Origin: Callorhinus ursinus
Lineage: Eukaryota; Chordata; Mammalia; Carnivora; Otariidae
Direction of reading: 5' to 3'
NCBI RefSeq assembly: GCF_003265705.1
Contig: NW_020312859.1
Coordinates: forward strand, 5,296,763-5,360,762
DNA: 64,000 nucleotides
Shown here: positions 11,481 through 22,335 of the stretch, in pieces
Position numbering within the stretch: the first letter of the stretch is position 1
Layout of the letters: every line of letters begins with the position of its first letter
Notes under the pieces: model-generated
What the model was told of the DNA's origin: nothing
Seen by the model: only the letters and a program-made list of their open reading frames with translations
Databases searched by the model: none
Translations under genes and position numbers: made by a program

Positions 11481-11638
11481 CAACCAACCAACCATTTATT
11501 TATGTATCCATTCACCCATTCTTCCACTCATTCATCCATCCATCCATCTGTGTATTCATCCATTTATCCATTCATTTAATCATCCAAGTATTCATCCATC
11601 TTCCATCCATTTATTTACCCACTGATGTATTCATCCAT
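11481..11638. repeat. Degenerate (ATCC/ATTC)n simple repeat, block 2
   Basis: 'aaccaaccaacc' is followed by repeated ATTCATCC-type units up to the border of the MLT1-type LTR. It looks like the same tract as blocks 1 and 3. Confidence 0.85.
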
Positions 11639-11703
11639 TTCTATTGCTGCTGTGACCAATTACCACAATCTTAGTGGCTTAAAACAACACAGACCATCTT
11701 ATA

Positions 11704-12195
11704 CAGATTGTCTCCAACTTATGATGGTTCAACTTAAGATTTTCCGATTTTACAATGGTGCAAAAGCAATATGCATTCAGTAGAAACCATACTTTGAATT
11801 GTGAATTTTGATCTTTTCCTGGCTAGCCATATGTTTTACTATCCTCTCTCATGATGCTGGGTAGCAGCAGTGAGCACAGCTCCCTGTCAGCTGGGTATAA
11901 CAACCAATGCACTTACAACCACTCTGCACCCATACAACCATTCTGTTTTTCACTTTCAGTACAAATTCATAAATTCCATGAGATATTCAACATTTATTAT
12001 AAAATAGGCTTTGTGTTAGATGGTTTTGCCCAACTGTAAGCTAATGTAAGTGTTCTGAGCATGTTTAAGGTAGAAGAGGCTAAGCTATGATGTTCAGTAG
12101 GTTAGGTGTATTAAATGCATTTTTGACCTAGGGTATTTTCAACTTAACAATGGGTTTATCAAGATGTAACCCCATTCTAAGTTAAGGAAGATCTG
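11704..12195 (+). mobile_element. Tigger/pogo-type DNA transposon (MITE)
   Basis: The ends read CAGAT...ATCTG with imperfect terminal inverted repeats of about 23 bp (11704-11727 versus 12172-12195). TA dinucleotides flank it at 11702-11703 and 12196-12197, as expected for pogo/Tigger elements. Internal sequence ('ttttcactttcagtacaaat', 'ataaaataggctttgtgtta') matches a known mammalian non-autonomous family. No transposase frame remains. Strand is arbitrary. Confidence 0.8.
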
Positions 12196-12366
12196 TAGTT
12201 CTAGAATTCAGAATTCCAAAATGGGTCTTAAGGGGTTAAAATTAAATTGTTGGTAGAGTTGTAGTCCTTTTGGGAGAGTTGGTTTTCTTATCTTTTCCAG
12301 CTGCTAGAGTCCACCAGCTTTCCTGATCTATTGTCTCCTTCCTCCAAGTTTAAAACCAGCATGTAC

Positions 12367-12562
12367 AGGGCGCCTGGGTGGTTCAGTTGGTTAAGCGACT
12401 GCCTTCAGCTCGGGTCATGATCTTGGAGTCCCGGGATCGAGTCCCACATCGGGCTCCCTGCTCAGTGGGGGGTCTGCTTCTCCCTCTGACCCTCTTCCCT
12501 CTCGTGCTCTCTGTCTCTCATCCCCTCTCTCTCAAATAAATAAATAAAATCTTAAAAAAAAT
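12367..12562 (+). mobile_element. Can-SINE, full length
   Basis: Long form inserted in the MLT1 LTR. A perfect 15-bp TSD 'aaaaccagcatgtac' lies at 12352-12366 and 12563-12577. It is the youngest layer of the nest. Confidence 0.95.
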
Positions 12563-12848
12563 AAAACCAGCATGTACATGCGCCTTCAAATTTTCAAATC
12601 TTCAGAGTTTAAAATCACTACCTATGTGCATCTTCAAATCTCTCTCTGATTGTGTCCCTTCTGCCTTCCTCTTATAAAGATACTTGTGATTACATTGGGT
12701 CCATCCAGATAATCCAGGATAATCTTCCTATTTCAAAGTCAGTTGATTAGCTAATTTAATTCCCCCTTGCCATGTAATCTAAGATATTCACAGATCTTTA
12801 GGAATTAAGACATAGACATTTTGGGGGCCATTATTCTGTTTACCATAC

Positions 12849-13205
12849 CATTCATCCTTTTATGCTTTAATCTGTCCAGTTTATTCATTAGTTCATCTTT
12901 GTGTTCATCTACCAATCCATTAATTTGGTCATCCATTCACTCATCTATTTATGTACCTATGTATCTATGTATCTGTCTATCATTTATCAAGCTCCCCATC
13001 CATCCATCCAACCATCAAATTGTCCATTTATTTATCCATTCATCCAACCAGTCATTACTTGCTCACCACCCATTCATCTGTCATATCAGCAATCCATCCT
13101 AATTTCATTATTTCCATTTATCCATTCAATGTCCATTCATCTACCAACAATTCATGCATCAATTTATCCACCTATCTAACCATCCATCTAATCATTCATG
13201 AGCTA
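12849..13205. repeat. Degenerate (ATCC/ATTC)n simple repeat, block 3
   Basis: Third and longest block of CCAT/TCAT/TATC units, starting immediately at the LTR border. Its open frames encode Pro/Ile/His/Ser repeats on several frames and are artefacts of the repeat. Confidence 0.85.
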
Positions 13206-13772
13206 CCCTTATCTACCTTGCCTCTGACCTTTTAATTAACTAAATAGTACCCTTTCAAGACCCCAAACACACGTGCGCACATACACACATACACCAAAAT
13301 TTGGACCTAATGACCAAAACAGGTCATCCTACCTGGTAATTTATTCTCAACCACCTCTTTTTCTGATCCTAACTCCAAATGACTTGGAGTTCCTGGATCC
13401 TAAGACTCTCTCAGTTTTGCATGTAGTAATTTGTACTGGCTGCATGCCAGTGGGTCTTCCTGTAATCTTAGTTTATGGAACCCTGCCTGTGTTGACTCTG
13501 TGTTGACCCTGATCTGCCCTTCTCCTGGTTATGCCCAGAAGGAGTGAAGAGAATAAGCAAACCTGCCGTATGTGAGTGTGTGCATTGGGAAGGTTCTGGA
13601 TTAGAGCTGTGTGTCTCAACGTTTTTTCTGCTCTACTATCCCTGCTCCCGATAAGGAGGTTTGAATGAAAGTTATACTCTTCACAGTCTAGGTTGATTTT
13701 TTTCCCCAACAAGGAAGTAAGACAAAGAGTACTGAAAAAACTTGTAATATGATGGTCAAAAAAGGATTTTGA
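13206..13772. other. Unclassified non-coding sequence
   Basis: It begins with a short CA-rich run (13262-13297). Otherwise no repeat family or exon was recognised. Confidence 0.4.
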
Positions 13773-13963
13773 GGGGCGCCTGGGTGGCTCGGTTGATTGA
13801 GTGTCCAACTCTTGATTTCAGCTCAGGTCATGATCTTGGGGTTGTGGGGTTGAGCCCCGTGTTGGGCTCCATGCTCAGTGCGGAGTCTGCTTCTCTCCCT
13901 CTCTGCCCTCCCCCTGCTCATGCTCTCTTTCTTTCTAAAATAAATAAATAAATCTTAAAAAAT
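13773..13963 (+). mobile_element. Can-SINE, full length
   Basis: GGGGCGCCTGGGTGGCTCGG head, CT-rich body, (AAAT)n tail. Only a weak TSD ('ttttga') is visible, suggesting an older copy. Confidence 0.92.
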
Positions 13964-14989
13964 TTTTTTGAAAATATGAAGAAAAGTCATTTAAACATCT
14001 CAAAAATTGCCATTAGATAAGGACAAACTAAATAAATATGGTGCACTTTATTTTTAACAAGTTTTGTTTCCCTCTCAGACTTTTCTCCCGAAGATACTAC
14101 GAGTAAGGTGAGAAAGCACGTATTACTGAACATAGTGGCAATAACTGCCACATCACCACTCATTCACAAATGCCATCATAATTTACAGTTGTCAGACTGG
14201 TGATGGTCTCTCACCACTGGCTGAGCCACAGATAAGGTAGACTGTGGGCTGTGTGACATTCCCAGCACTCAGCTAAAATACCACCCCCTGCTGTGTTGCT
14301 CAGGAGAGCACTTTGGAATACAAATAAATAGGAGTGACACTATTATAAGAATACCCACTCCCATTTATTTGTTTTCTAAAAGGTATTTCATTAGAGACAA
14401 GACACTTGCCACGTACCTCGTCATTGACCCTGTCAAGGCACAACCACTAAGGACCACTACTGAATGACTGCCAGATTCCTATAGAGTTTTAAGGTAAAAA
14501 ATCCATGATGGGCACAAGTTTAAACTGGAATGAAACTGTTTGAGCAAATCTTGGTAGACCAGCTCCTGTCCCACAGATACCATGAATTCGTTGAGTGAGC
14601 AGAAGTGCTGGTATGTCTTCATGGAGCTCAAAACTGGCCCTTTGGGGGCACAGTCTACACTTTTTCAAAACCATTCAAGGAAGACTTAATGGAAATGTGC
14701 TATCAGAGCTTTAGCCAAAAGAATATTTCAGAAATGAATGAAGAGGGGCAGTGCTCTAGCAATTCTCTATGACTGACTGGCAGTCTGGTCTGGGAAGATA
14801 TCACTTCTTAGCAGTTAGGAGATTCTAGGGCCCTGAATCAAAAGATTTTGAAGGCACTGGCATTCCAACACTGGGACGTCACTGGTTTATGAATAGGAGC
14901 TCTGGCCATCACCAAGACGTGTGCAAATTATACATAAAGTGTTTATAGTTTAATGTCTCGTATAAAACACTACTTGAAATCCTCAATAA
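13964..14989. other. Unclassified non-coding sequence
   Basis: About 1 kb without a Can-SINE or any repeat I can name. A 61-codon minus-strand frame at 14489-14674 is not supported as a gene. Confidence 0.35.
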
Positions 14990-15160
14990 TAATTCTTAGG
15001 TTTATGCCAAAGCTCTTTCACATGCTACACCTCATTTGATCCTTACAACAACTCTGAGAAATTGCCTAGACAGGGTATATCCGCATTTTACAGATAATCT
15101 AGAAAGTCGATGTCCAGAGATGGCAAACAGTTTTCACACTGCGAGCCGTTCCTAGTTGGA
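14990..15160 (-). mobile_element. MIR SINE relic, strongly diverged
   Basis: 'ctcatttgatccttacaaca', then 'cattttacagataatctaga' and 'gtccagagatggcaaac' keep the antisense MIR order with many changes. Confidence 0.6.
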
Positions 15161-15732
15161 GCTGTTGAGGACAGGAGGGGACAGACAATATAAGGATGCC
15201 TACCATGCTTTTCCTCAGCAAAAACATGGAAACTGATTAAATTTAAAAACTGTAGTGCTTTCTTCCTGGAGGGTAAAACAGTGCCGCTTCTTTTATTGTT
15301 AGTTTGCAGGTGGTCGTCTCTGAGTTGGTCAGTTACGCTGATGGTAGAATTGTGTTCATAAGGACAAGGATGCCACCACAAGTTGAGGCTTGGTGAAGAG
15401 CCTCAGCTTAAGCACGTTTTTACCGCTGAAATTATCTGTCACTGCAGGAAAGTACACTGCTGAGTGAGAATGAAGGATTTGTGAAACTGTTTCAGGGTAG
15501 GGTGACTGGTGTTTAAAAAAAAAATCCTGCCCAAGAACATGTGAGGTGTGACTTTTTATAAATCATAGTTACTAAAAGTGAGCACAGTCATATGTATAAA
15601 CTCAGATTAAAAAAGAAATAAAAACAGTAGTAGTGTTAGACATGCATGAGAGAGCTCTGCAGCACTTTAAGAGTTAAATCAGTCAGATTATATCGTAAGG
15701 GACAGAAGCCATATATTACCAGAACTCACTTT
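15161..15732. other. Unclassified non-coding sequence
   Basis: No repeat family or exon recognised. There is an A-run at 15518-15526. Confidence 0.35.
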
Positions 15733-15744
15733 AAAAGACAAAAG

Positions 15745-15914
15745 GTGGCTCAGGTCATGATTTCAGGGCCCTGGGAGCCCCGCATCAGGCTCCCTGCTCA
15801 ATGGGGAGCCTGCTTCTCCCTCTGCCCATCCTCCTCCCCCCGCCTGTGCTCTCTCTCTCTCTCTCTCTGTGTCAAATAAATAAATAAAATCTTAAAAAAA
15901 AATGATTAAAAAAA
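15745..15914 (+). mobile_element. Can-SINE lacking most of its tRNA-like head
   Basis: Perfect 12-bp TSDs (15733-15744 and 15915-15926) flank a copy that begins 'gtggctcaggtcatgat'. In full copies, 'gtggctca' and 'ggtcatgat' are about 30 bp apart, so the tRNA-like middle including the B-box side is missing. A (CT)n run lies near 15849-15868. It cannot carry a working internal promoter. Confidence 0.9.
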
Positions 15915-16079
15915 AAAAGACAAAAGTTCCTTCAGGCCAAAGGCAAGAAGAACGGAGATCGACTTCAGTCGAATCAGTGGAATTAGTATGTTTCAAAAAA
16001 GTGAGTCAACAGAAGGGGGAAGGTCTACAAAGGGCAGGGGGAAATGAGGGCCAGAGGAAAGGCTGTACTAATGGAGTAA

Positions 16080-16240
16080 TTAACAATTTGTTGAGCAGTT
16101 TTCATGTGCCAAGTAGTTTGAATGAATCATTTAATCCATACAACAACCCTGTGATCGGAATCAAAAAAACTTCACTGGTGGTAAATCTGGGATTTGAACA
16201 AGATCTGTTGGCCTCCAAAGCCTGTGGGCTTAACTAGTCT
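16080..16240 (-). mobile_element. MIR SINE relic
   Basis: 'cagttttcatgtgccaagta', 'aatccatacaacaaccctgt', 'ctgggatttgaacaagatct' follow antisense MIR. The central 'gaggaaactgaggc' block is lost. Confidence 0.7.
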
Positions 16241-16799
16241 TACCCAGTTTTGTCCCGGGAAAGGGTGCTTTTGGCAGGCCAGGGCACTGCCATTGGCTAC
16301 ACACATTCTTTTATTTCTTCTTTGGAAGTTACTTCCACACACCATGGGTCACTGTTGGGGATCTCCTCAGTGGCAAGCCACAGACACATGATTTTTGAGC
16401 TATAAGGGAGAAGAGACTTGACATTGTCCCCTCTCCTTTTACAGATGAAATCTGGAACTTTCTTTCTGCAAACCGCCACGAACACCTCTCCCTCCAGCTC
16501 TGGGGACTAAGGTCCTTGGCCCAGGAGGGGAATTCCATTTTTGGCAGTGAGATGTGATTCTAAAGGAATGCGGTTGATTTTATGTGACTTGTGTTATTCC
16601 CGGTCTAATCAGAAAACAAAAAACTCCGAGAGGTTAAAACATAAGGACTTTACTTGACATACAGGCCCAGGACCAGCACACCTATAAACAGCCTTGGAAT
16701 TGTGTGCAAGCGCAGCATTATTGGAAATAAGCACACGGCCTCCTAGGATATTACTTTGAAAGACAAAATTCATTGGGGTGAGAAGTCTTGGCATACTTC
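16241..16799. other. Unclassified non-coding sequence
   Basis: No gene recognised. 'ccctctccttttacagatga' near 16430 may be a scrap of an ancient SINE. Confidence 0.35.
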
Positions 16800-17060
16800 A
16801 GCTTTCCTGACCTTGACTGAGGCAGATCCTTCCAGCATAGGTTCTCATGGCACCATGTGCCACTCCTTTATGGCACTTAACACTGCTGTGATGTTACATT
16901 TGTTGGCACAATGATTTGACTAATGCCTGTCTCTTCCATAGACTGCACACGCTCCACAAGGGCTGAATTTGTGTTGCATTTTCTTCATCGTTGTATCCCT
17001 GGCACCTAACACAATGCTGTGAAAGTCAGAGCTAGGCATTCAGTAAATTTTCTTTCAGTG
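16800..17060 (+). mobile_element. L2 LINE 3' end
   Basis: 'actgcacacgctccacaagg' and 'tcgttgtatccctggcacct' followed by 'aggcattcagtaaatttt' are the L2 3'-end signature in sense orientation. Confidence 0.75.
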
Positions 17061-17084
17061 AATGTCTTCCCTTTTAAACATCAA

Positions 17085-17565
17085 TCTCCTTAAGTATCTT
17101 CCCAAGAGAAATGAAAACATATGTCCACACAAAGACTTGTATGTGAAAGTTCCTAGTTCCTAGTGAATAAACAAAAGGTGACATATCCATACAATGGAAT
17201 ACCATTCAGCAATAAAAAAAGAACAATGCATTCTACAACCTGGATAAACCACAAAGATATTATATTAAGTGAAATAAGCCAGACACAAAAGACTACATAT
17301 TATACTATTCCATATGTGTGAAATTTCTAGAAAAGGAAAAATTACAAAGAAGAAAGCAGTTCCATGGTTGCCTGGGCCTGGAGGGTGGGAGTAGGGATTG
17401 TCTGTATATGGGAAGAAAGGAACTTTTGGAGGCGATGGAAATGTTCTAAAATTGGATTGTGATGATAGTTGCACAACTGTATAAATTTTCTAAAAATCAT
17501 CAAACTGTACATTTGCAGTGGTGAACTGTATGGCATGTGAATTATGCCTCAATAAAGCTGTTAAT
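17085..17565 (+). mobile_element. L1M-type LINE 3' UTR
   Basis: A continuous match by eye to the older L1 3' UTR: 'catccatacaatggaatacc', 'attcagcaataaaaaaagaa', 'agtgaaataagccagacaca', 'tggttgcctgggcctggagg', 'gtgatgatagttgcacaact', ending 'ttatgcctcaataaagctgtt'. No coding sequence. Confidence 0.88.
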
Positions 17566-17697
17566 GTTTAAAAAAAATCCTATCTCCTTAGTCATTTTAT
17601 CCCAACTTATGTTCTATGGAATATTATCTCTGTGGGGCATTGTGCCAGAGACTACTAGTTGAGTCTCTCGACTCTTTAGTGAGAGAACCTCAATTTT

Positions 17698-17856
17698 TTC
17701 TAAAAGATTTTATTTATCTATGATAGAGAGAGCACAAGTGGTGGAGAGGGGCAGAGAGAGAGGGAGAAGCAGGCTCCCCACTCCATCCCAGGACCATGGG
17801 ATCATGACCTGAGACAAAGGCAGACGCTTAACTGACTGAGCCACCTAGGCTCCCCA
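17698..17856 (-). mobile_element. Can-SINE, internally shortened
   Basis: Antisense copy with a 14-bp TSD (one mismatch) at 17684-17697 and 17857-17870. The segment between 'gcaggctcccc' and 'ccatcccagg' lacks about 25 bp relative to full copies. Confidence 0.92.
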
Positions 17857-18283
17857 AGAATCTCAATTTTCCTTCCAAGGAAATATGGACCGGAACTCCA
17901 GCAGACATCTTGGACCTTGGAAATGAAAGCAAAGATGGTGGAGCAAAAATATTAAAGCTTGGATTCCTGACAATCCCATAGAACTGCTATGCCCTTCTTG
18001 AACTGCCTGCTTCCCATATTTTTTTATGCAGAACAAAAATAAATTTCAATTTTATTATGCCTTTTTTTCTGTTATATGTAGCCAAATCGAATCCCAATAC
18101 CAGTTTTAATAGGTATTAAATGAAAAGAGGGTTCTGTGGTCAAATAATTTCGAGAATTATTAAAGTTTAACCAGTTTCACTAATGCAAGACCGCTCAGTT
18201 TTTAATATGCTAATGAGCAATGGCAACCTCTAAGATGGGCTAGAGTATGCACAATTTCCTAAATCAACTTGACCCCAAAACCT

Positions 18284-18405
18284 CTTTTTTTTTTAATCTT
18301 TTATTTTTTTTAAATAGGCTCCATGTCCAACATGGGACTCGAACTCAAAACCCCAAGATCAAGAGTTGCATGCTCTACCAGCCAGCTGAGCTAGCCAGGT
18401 GACCC
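18284..18405 (-). mobile_element. Can-SINE, short tRNA-Lys-like form
   Basis: Antisense short form: poly(T), 'ggctccatgtccaacatggg', 'gatcaagagttgcatgctct', 'agctgagctagccaggtgac'. The head 'CTGGCTAGCTCAGCTGG' (read in sense) is tRNA-like. TSD is not clear. Confidence 0.85.
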
Positions 18406-18527
18406 CTGAAACTTATTTTTATCGGATCATCTCATGGGATGAGGGGCAATGGGAAATGTTGCCTTAAAAAATTTACATTTTTGCTTCTTCCTTTCTAATT
18501 CATACTTCTTCTAGGCTGATCTTTTTT

Positions 18528-18723
18528 TTTTTTTAAGATTTTATTTATTTATTTGACAGAGAGAGAGAGAGAGTGAGAGCAGGAACACAAGCAGGGGGAG
18601 TGGGAGAGGGAGAAGCAGGCTTCCCGCCGAGCAGGGAGCCCGATGTGGGGCTCGATCCCAGGACCCTGGGATCATGACCTGAGCCAAAGGCAGACGCTTA
18701 ACCACTGAGCCACCCAGGTGCCC
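18528..18723 (-). mobile_element. Can-SINE, full length
   Basis: Antisense long form with a perfect 17-bp TSD at 18511-18527 and 18724-18740. Confidence 0.95.
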
Positions 18724-18749
18724 CTAGGCTGATCTTTTTTAAAAATAAA

Positions 18750-19155
18750 GTTGATGATATAACATACCTGTTTAAAATCCTTGAACAATTCCTATAGGAT
18801 AAAGTTCAAACTCCTTTATGTAATGAATAAGACCTTTTGTGATTTGGCCCTTGCCTTCTCTCTAGCCTCACCCTAGCAATCTCCTTTTCACATCACAAAC
18901 AATTTGCACTGTTGAGAACTATGCATGTTCTCCCTGGTCTCTTTGACTCTGAACATGCTACACCACTGTGAGTGGAACACTTTTCTACTTGCCACCTTGA
19001 CTGGTATTCCACCTCTGATCCTTTAAGACCAGGCTGACATATTAACTCCATTCATGCTTTGAGCAATTCCTTCTATGTATCAGGCAACACTCTAGTACTT
19101 GGGTTCCAAAGCCAAATAAACATAATCCCTGCCCTGGAGGGATATCAGATCAAAT
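18750..19155 (+). mobile_element. L2 LINE relic
   Basis: 'gaacaattcctataggataa', 'aagttcaaactcctttatgt', 'gtgatttggcccttgccttc' match L2 in sense orientation. The end (19035-19155) resembles a separate LINE fragment ('atgtatcaggcaacactcta', 'ataatccctgccctggaggg'). Confidence 0.7.
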
Positions 19156-19163
19156 GAAGTTAG

Positions 19164-19580
19164 ACAAGTACTGTATTAGTCAGAGTCTGCTAATGGCCAT
19201 AACAAACACTCCTCCCATTTCAGTGACTTGGCATTAAGACAGTTCATTTCTCACTCTCGGCACGGTCCATTGCGGGTAAGCACAGGGGTTCTGCTCCACG
19301 CAGTCAGTCAGGGACCCTGGCTCATTCCATTGCTACTTTTGGGGGCCTCTAAGTCCTCCACTGGATATTTTTGCATCTGGCCAGCAGATGAGGAAAGGAC
19401 AAGAGTTTGGAGGCTCATATAGGAGGTTTTGGGCAATGCCTAGAAATGAGATATATCTATCACTTCTGTCCAGATTCCATTATCCAGAATTTAGTCATGT
19501 GGGCCTATCTGATTACTGATAAATGTGGTTTTGCTATGAGCCTAGGACGAATATGAAATGGGCTGGTGCAAACAGCCTTT
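19164..19580 (-). mobile_element. Probable ERVL-type LTR relic, antisense
   Basis: 'gtattagtcagagtctgcta', 'tcagggaccctggctcattc', 'ggccagcagatgaggaaagg', 'tttagtcatgtgggcctatc' resemble a mammalian LTR family read antisense. The subfamily cannot be named and no internal retroviral sequence is present. Confidence 0.5.
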
Positions 19581-19995
19581 TCTGTGACACAGATATATAA
19601 ACAAGAACAATAAAGAAGCTCAGGGGCTAATGGAGGAAACAGACAAGTCAACAGAGGCAGGAAGGCAAGAAAGAACATGGTCAGGCAGGATGTAACCTGT
19701 ATTTATGGAGTTACTATCAGAAAGTTCTAGAACTGCTGGGAGCCTTTCTGTGGCTCCCCTTCAGAGCTCCTAAGAATTGCTCTTCTAGGGCCCTCTGTAA
19801 ATATGGACATACTATACAGCCCAGAAAGTTGTGCATCCTTGCTGTCACCTCCGAAACAGACCTTTAGGGCCTCTTAGTGCCAACCATCTCTTGTCCCAGC
19901 AGCTGCTATGGTGTCCAGCTCTGCATGGGCTCCATTTGACTTCACGAGCTGTATCCTGATAAATCTTTGCCTCATGACCCTGCTGTAAGCCTCTT

Positions 19996-20195
19996 TTTAA
20001 AAAAAAAAAAAAAGATCTTATTTATTTATTTGAGAGAGAGAGAGAGAGAGAGAGAGCACGAGAGGGGGTTGGGTCAGAGGGAGAAGCAGACTCCCTGCTG
20101 AGCAGGGAGCCCAATGCGGGACTTGATCCCGGGACTCCAGGATCATGACCTGAGCTGAAGGCAGTCGCTTAACCAACTGAGCCACCCAGGCGCCC
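19996..20195 (-). mobile_element. Can-SINE, full length
   Basis: Antisense long form with a (GA)n run near 20034-20056. A perfect 15-bp TSD lies at 19981-19995 and 20196-20210. Confidence 0.95.
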
Positions 20196-20210
20196 TGCTG
20201 TAAGCCTCTT

Positions 20211-20636
20211 AACACTGAGTTTGGGGACACCACAAAGCCCCACTTGGCACCTGTGCATGAACAACTGAAGTGGATCTTTATCCCATGGGAGGTGAGCTGG
20301 TGGACAAATTTCCTTCCTTTTCCTCTCCCATAGGCTATGCTATGCTTCGTGTCATGTGGCTTCTCAGAGGATAATCCCTTGAGCTGAAGCCCTCAGCACA
20401 TAGTAGAAGCCAGATGAAGTAGGGGCCAGATACCATCCTGGTATCGGTTCTTCTCACCTTCCTACCTTCTCCTTTTGCCTCCCGCTTCTGCGCTATAGAA
20501 TCAAGCTCTGTGTCCTAGAGGCTAAGACATCCCCGCGGATGATTACAGCTAAAAGACACTTAGCGGTCTCAGTTTCCCCTCCAGTGCCTATCTGCAGGTC
20601 CCTGGATGCTGGAGAAGTAGTTTTCTTTCCCTTTCT
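20211..20636. other. Unclassified non-coding sequence
   Basis: No repeat or exon recognised between two SINEs. Confidence 0.35.
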
Positions 20637-20746
20637 GAAGATTTATTTATTTATTTAAGTAATCTCTACACTCAACATGGGGCTCGAACTCATGCCCCCG
20701 AGATCAAAAGTTGCATGCTCTACTGATTGAACCAGCCAGGTACCCC
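20637..20746 (-). mobile_element. Can-SINE, short tRNA-Lys-like form
   Basis: Antisense: (TTTA)n, 'aagtaatctctacactcaac', 'gatcaaaagttgcatgctct', 'gattgaaccagccaggtacc'. This is the last SINE before a 4.5-kb SINE-free zone around the CpG island. Confidence 0.85.
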
Positions 20747-20989
20747 ACTGCATAAGTGTTTTAAGGGTCAGATTCCACTAACCCTGTTCAGTTCTGCAGA
20801 CCTGACTCTATGAAGGTCAAGCCCACTGCCTCTCCTGAGTGTAGCCTCCAGACCTTTCCTTTGCTTGTACCTGTACCATTCATTTGTGGATCAGTTGTGT
20901 ACTCCTATTGATTTCTTGTTTGGTAACATAACATCTGTATCTCTGTTTGACTTCTTATGTGCTGCAGACTGTTCTCAAGTTTAAGAACA

Positions 20990-21595
20990 GGAATTACTGT
21001 CTGATAAGTTTGTTTCCTTCCTGCTCTGCACCTCTCACTGCTGTCTTTTGCTTCTGTGCCTTGGCATATGCATGTTGCTCCCTCTGTCTGGAGCTCCATT
21101 CTTCCCCAAATCATTTATGTTTTTCCCAAATGTTGTGAGTGAGGGACATGATTTTGTAAAGGGAGGGCCACTTAACTCCCATGTAGGACTCACCAAGTCC
21201 GTCTCTGATATAACTCTGTGCCCAGCCCCTTTTCAGAAACTAAAGTGCAGAGACCTGAGCCCCATCAGCACTCTTGAGAGTTTTAGACCCTTGATCCTAT
21301 GTTGGACTGAAGGGGTTGTGGCCACCAATTGCCTGGTCCTGCCTCAGCCTCTGCAGCAGCTGGTTAAGGAGGGCAAGCATGCTGTCCGTCTGAGACAAGG
21401 GGAACAAGCATCTCTCTCCATACTCACGCGCCAACAGCTTGGCAGGATTGGAGATCCTCAGGACCAATATGTAAATTTCCATCTTGATCCCAACTAGATT
21501 AGGAGCTTCCTGAGGACAGGGATATTGTCTGCCTTTCTGTCTAGAACAGTATCTGGAACACAGTTGGTGCTTAATAAATATATTTTCTTTTTAAC
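20990..21595 (+). mobile_element. L2 LINE relic interrupted by unclassified sequence
   Basis: 20990-21130 ('gccttggcatatgcatgttg', 'ccctctgtctggagctccat') and 21490-21595 ('gattaggagcttcctgagga', 'gtgcttaataaatatatttt') are consecutive L2 segments. The intervening 21131-21489 is longer than L2 requires and is not recognisable. It carries a 149-codon frame without family resemblance. Confidence 0.7.
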
Positions 21596-22139
21596 GAAGG
21601 AAGAAGAGGAAGCTCTTCTGACCATGAGGCATCTTGGCCAGCCTTGAGTCAAATGAGAGAAGTGTACACAAGTGAGGTAGACAGGGGGCAGAGGGCTGCT
21701 TTCTCCGTATTTTCAAACTGGAGAAATCTCTGGTGTCTCTGGTGTCTGCCAAAAAGTCAAGAAAGTGGTCCTCAGAAAGGAGATAGGGTCGCAGGATGAA
21801 AACCACAGGAACACTGGGGCTTCAAAGAAACTAAAAATATCCTCTCTCTGGGGATACAGTAAGGCTTGGCTATGTCATTACAGCTATTCCTGACAAAGTC
21901 AAGCCATGTTCATCTTAAATGTATCCAACAAACTGCTCTTGGAATCACCAGGACTCAGATCATTCCTACTTTGAGGTAAAATGAGCCTCTACAGTCAGAA
22001 TCTGCCATTTTTTTTAGTGGGTGCTAAAGAAACACCCACAATAGGGCACACAGGGAGGGAGGGGGACAGCTGACTATCACCACGTGGGGAGGAGGCCAGT
22101 AACGGGATGGCATAGCTTACTGGGCTAGGCAGGTGGATA
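21596..22139. other. Unclassified sequence upstream of the CpG island
   Basis: No repeat family was recognised. It is AT/GC-balanced and may contain distal promoter or enhancer sequence, but no motif cluster stands out. Confidence 0.35.
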
Positions 22140-22335
22140 ACTCTCCCTCCCTTGCTCCATATGTTTTCTTTATAGCATTTTTCACTACCTGCCCCTTGTA
22201 TTTATTTATTGTCTTTCTTTCCCCTCAGCATGCCTATTCCACGAGTGCCAGGCCTTTGTCCTATTGACTGCTGTATCCCCTCTCTTACATCAGTGCCTGG
22301 CCTTTACTGGGTATTCAAAAATTAGCTGCTAACGA
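22140..22335 (+). mobile_element. L2 LINE 3' end
   Basis: 'tttttcactacctgcccctt', 'tccacgagtgccaggccttt', 'tcagtgcctggcctttactg' then 'gggtattcaaaaattagctg' is a diverged L2 3' end just upstream of the CpG island. Confidence 0.6.

Larger units (their letters stand above)
11639..12848 (-). mobile_element. MLT1-type MaLR LTR, antisense, interrupted twice
   Basis: It opens with 'ctattgctgctgtgaccaat' and 'ttagtggcttaaaacaacac', resumes at 12198 ('gaattccaaaatgggtctta'), and runs through 'ttgtgattacattgggtcca' to 'gggggccattattctgttta'. This is the antisense pattern of an ERVL-MaLR MLT1 solo LTR. It is interrupted by a Tigger-type transposon (11704-12195) and a Can-SINE (12367-12562). It is non-coding. 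It lies inside a simple-repeat tract, since 'ttcatcc' abuts both ends. Confidence 0.8.

Noticed and set aside
11481..13205. Regular short repeats considered as a CRISPR array
   Set aside because: These are degenerate tetranucleotide repeats without unique spacers, in a mammalian genome.
12821..13235. Repeated Ile-His-Pro-Ser protein frames at 10.1 and 12.8-13.2 kb
   Set aside because: They arise from the ATCC/ATTC simple repeat, which is open in three frames. No gene context.
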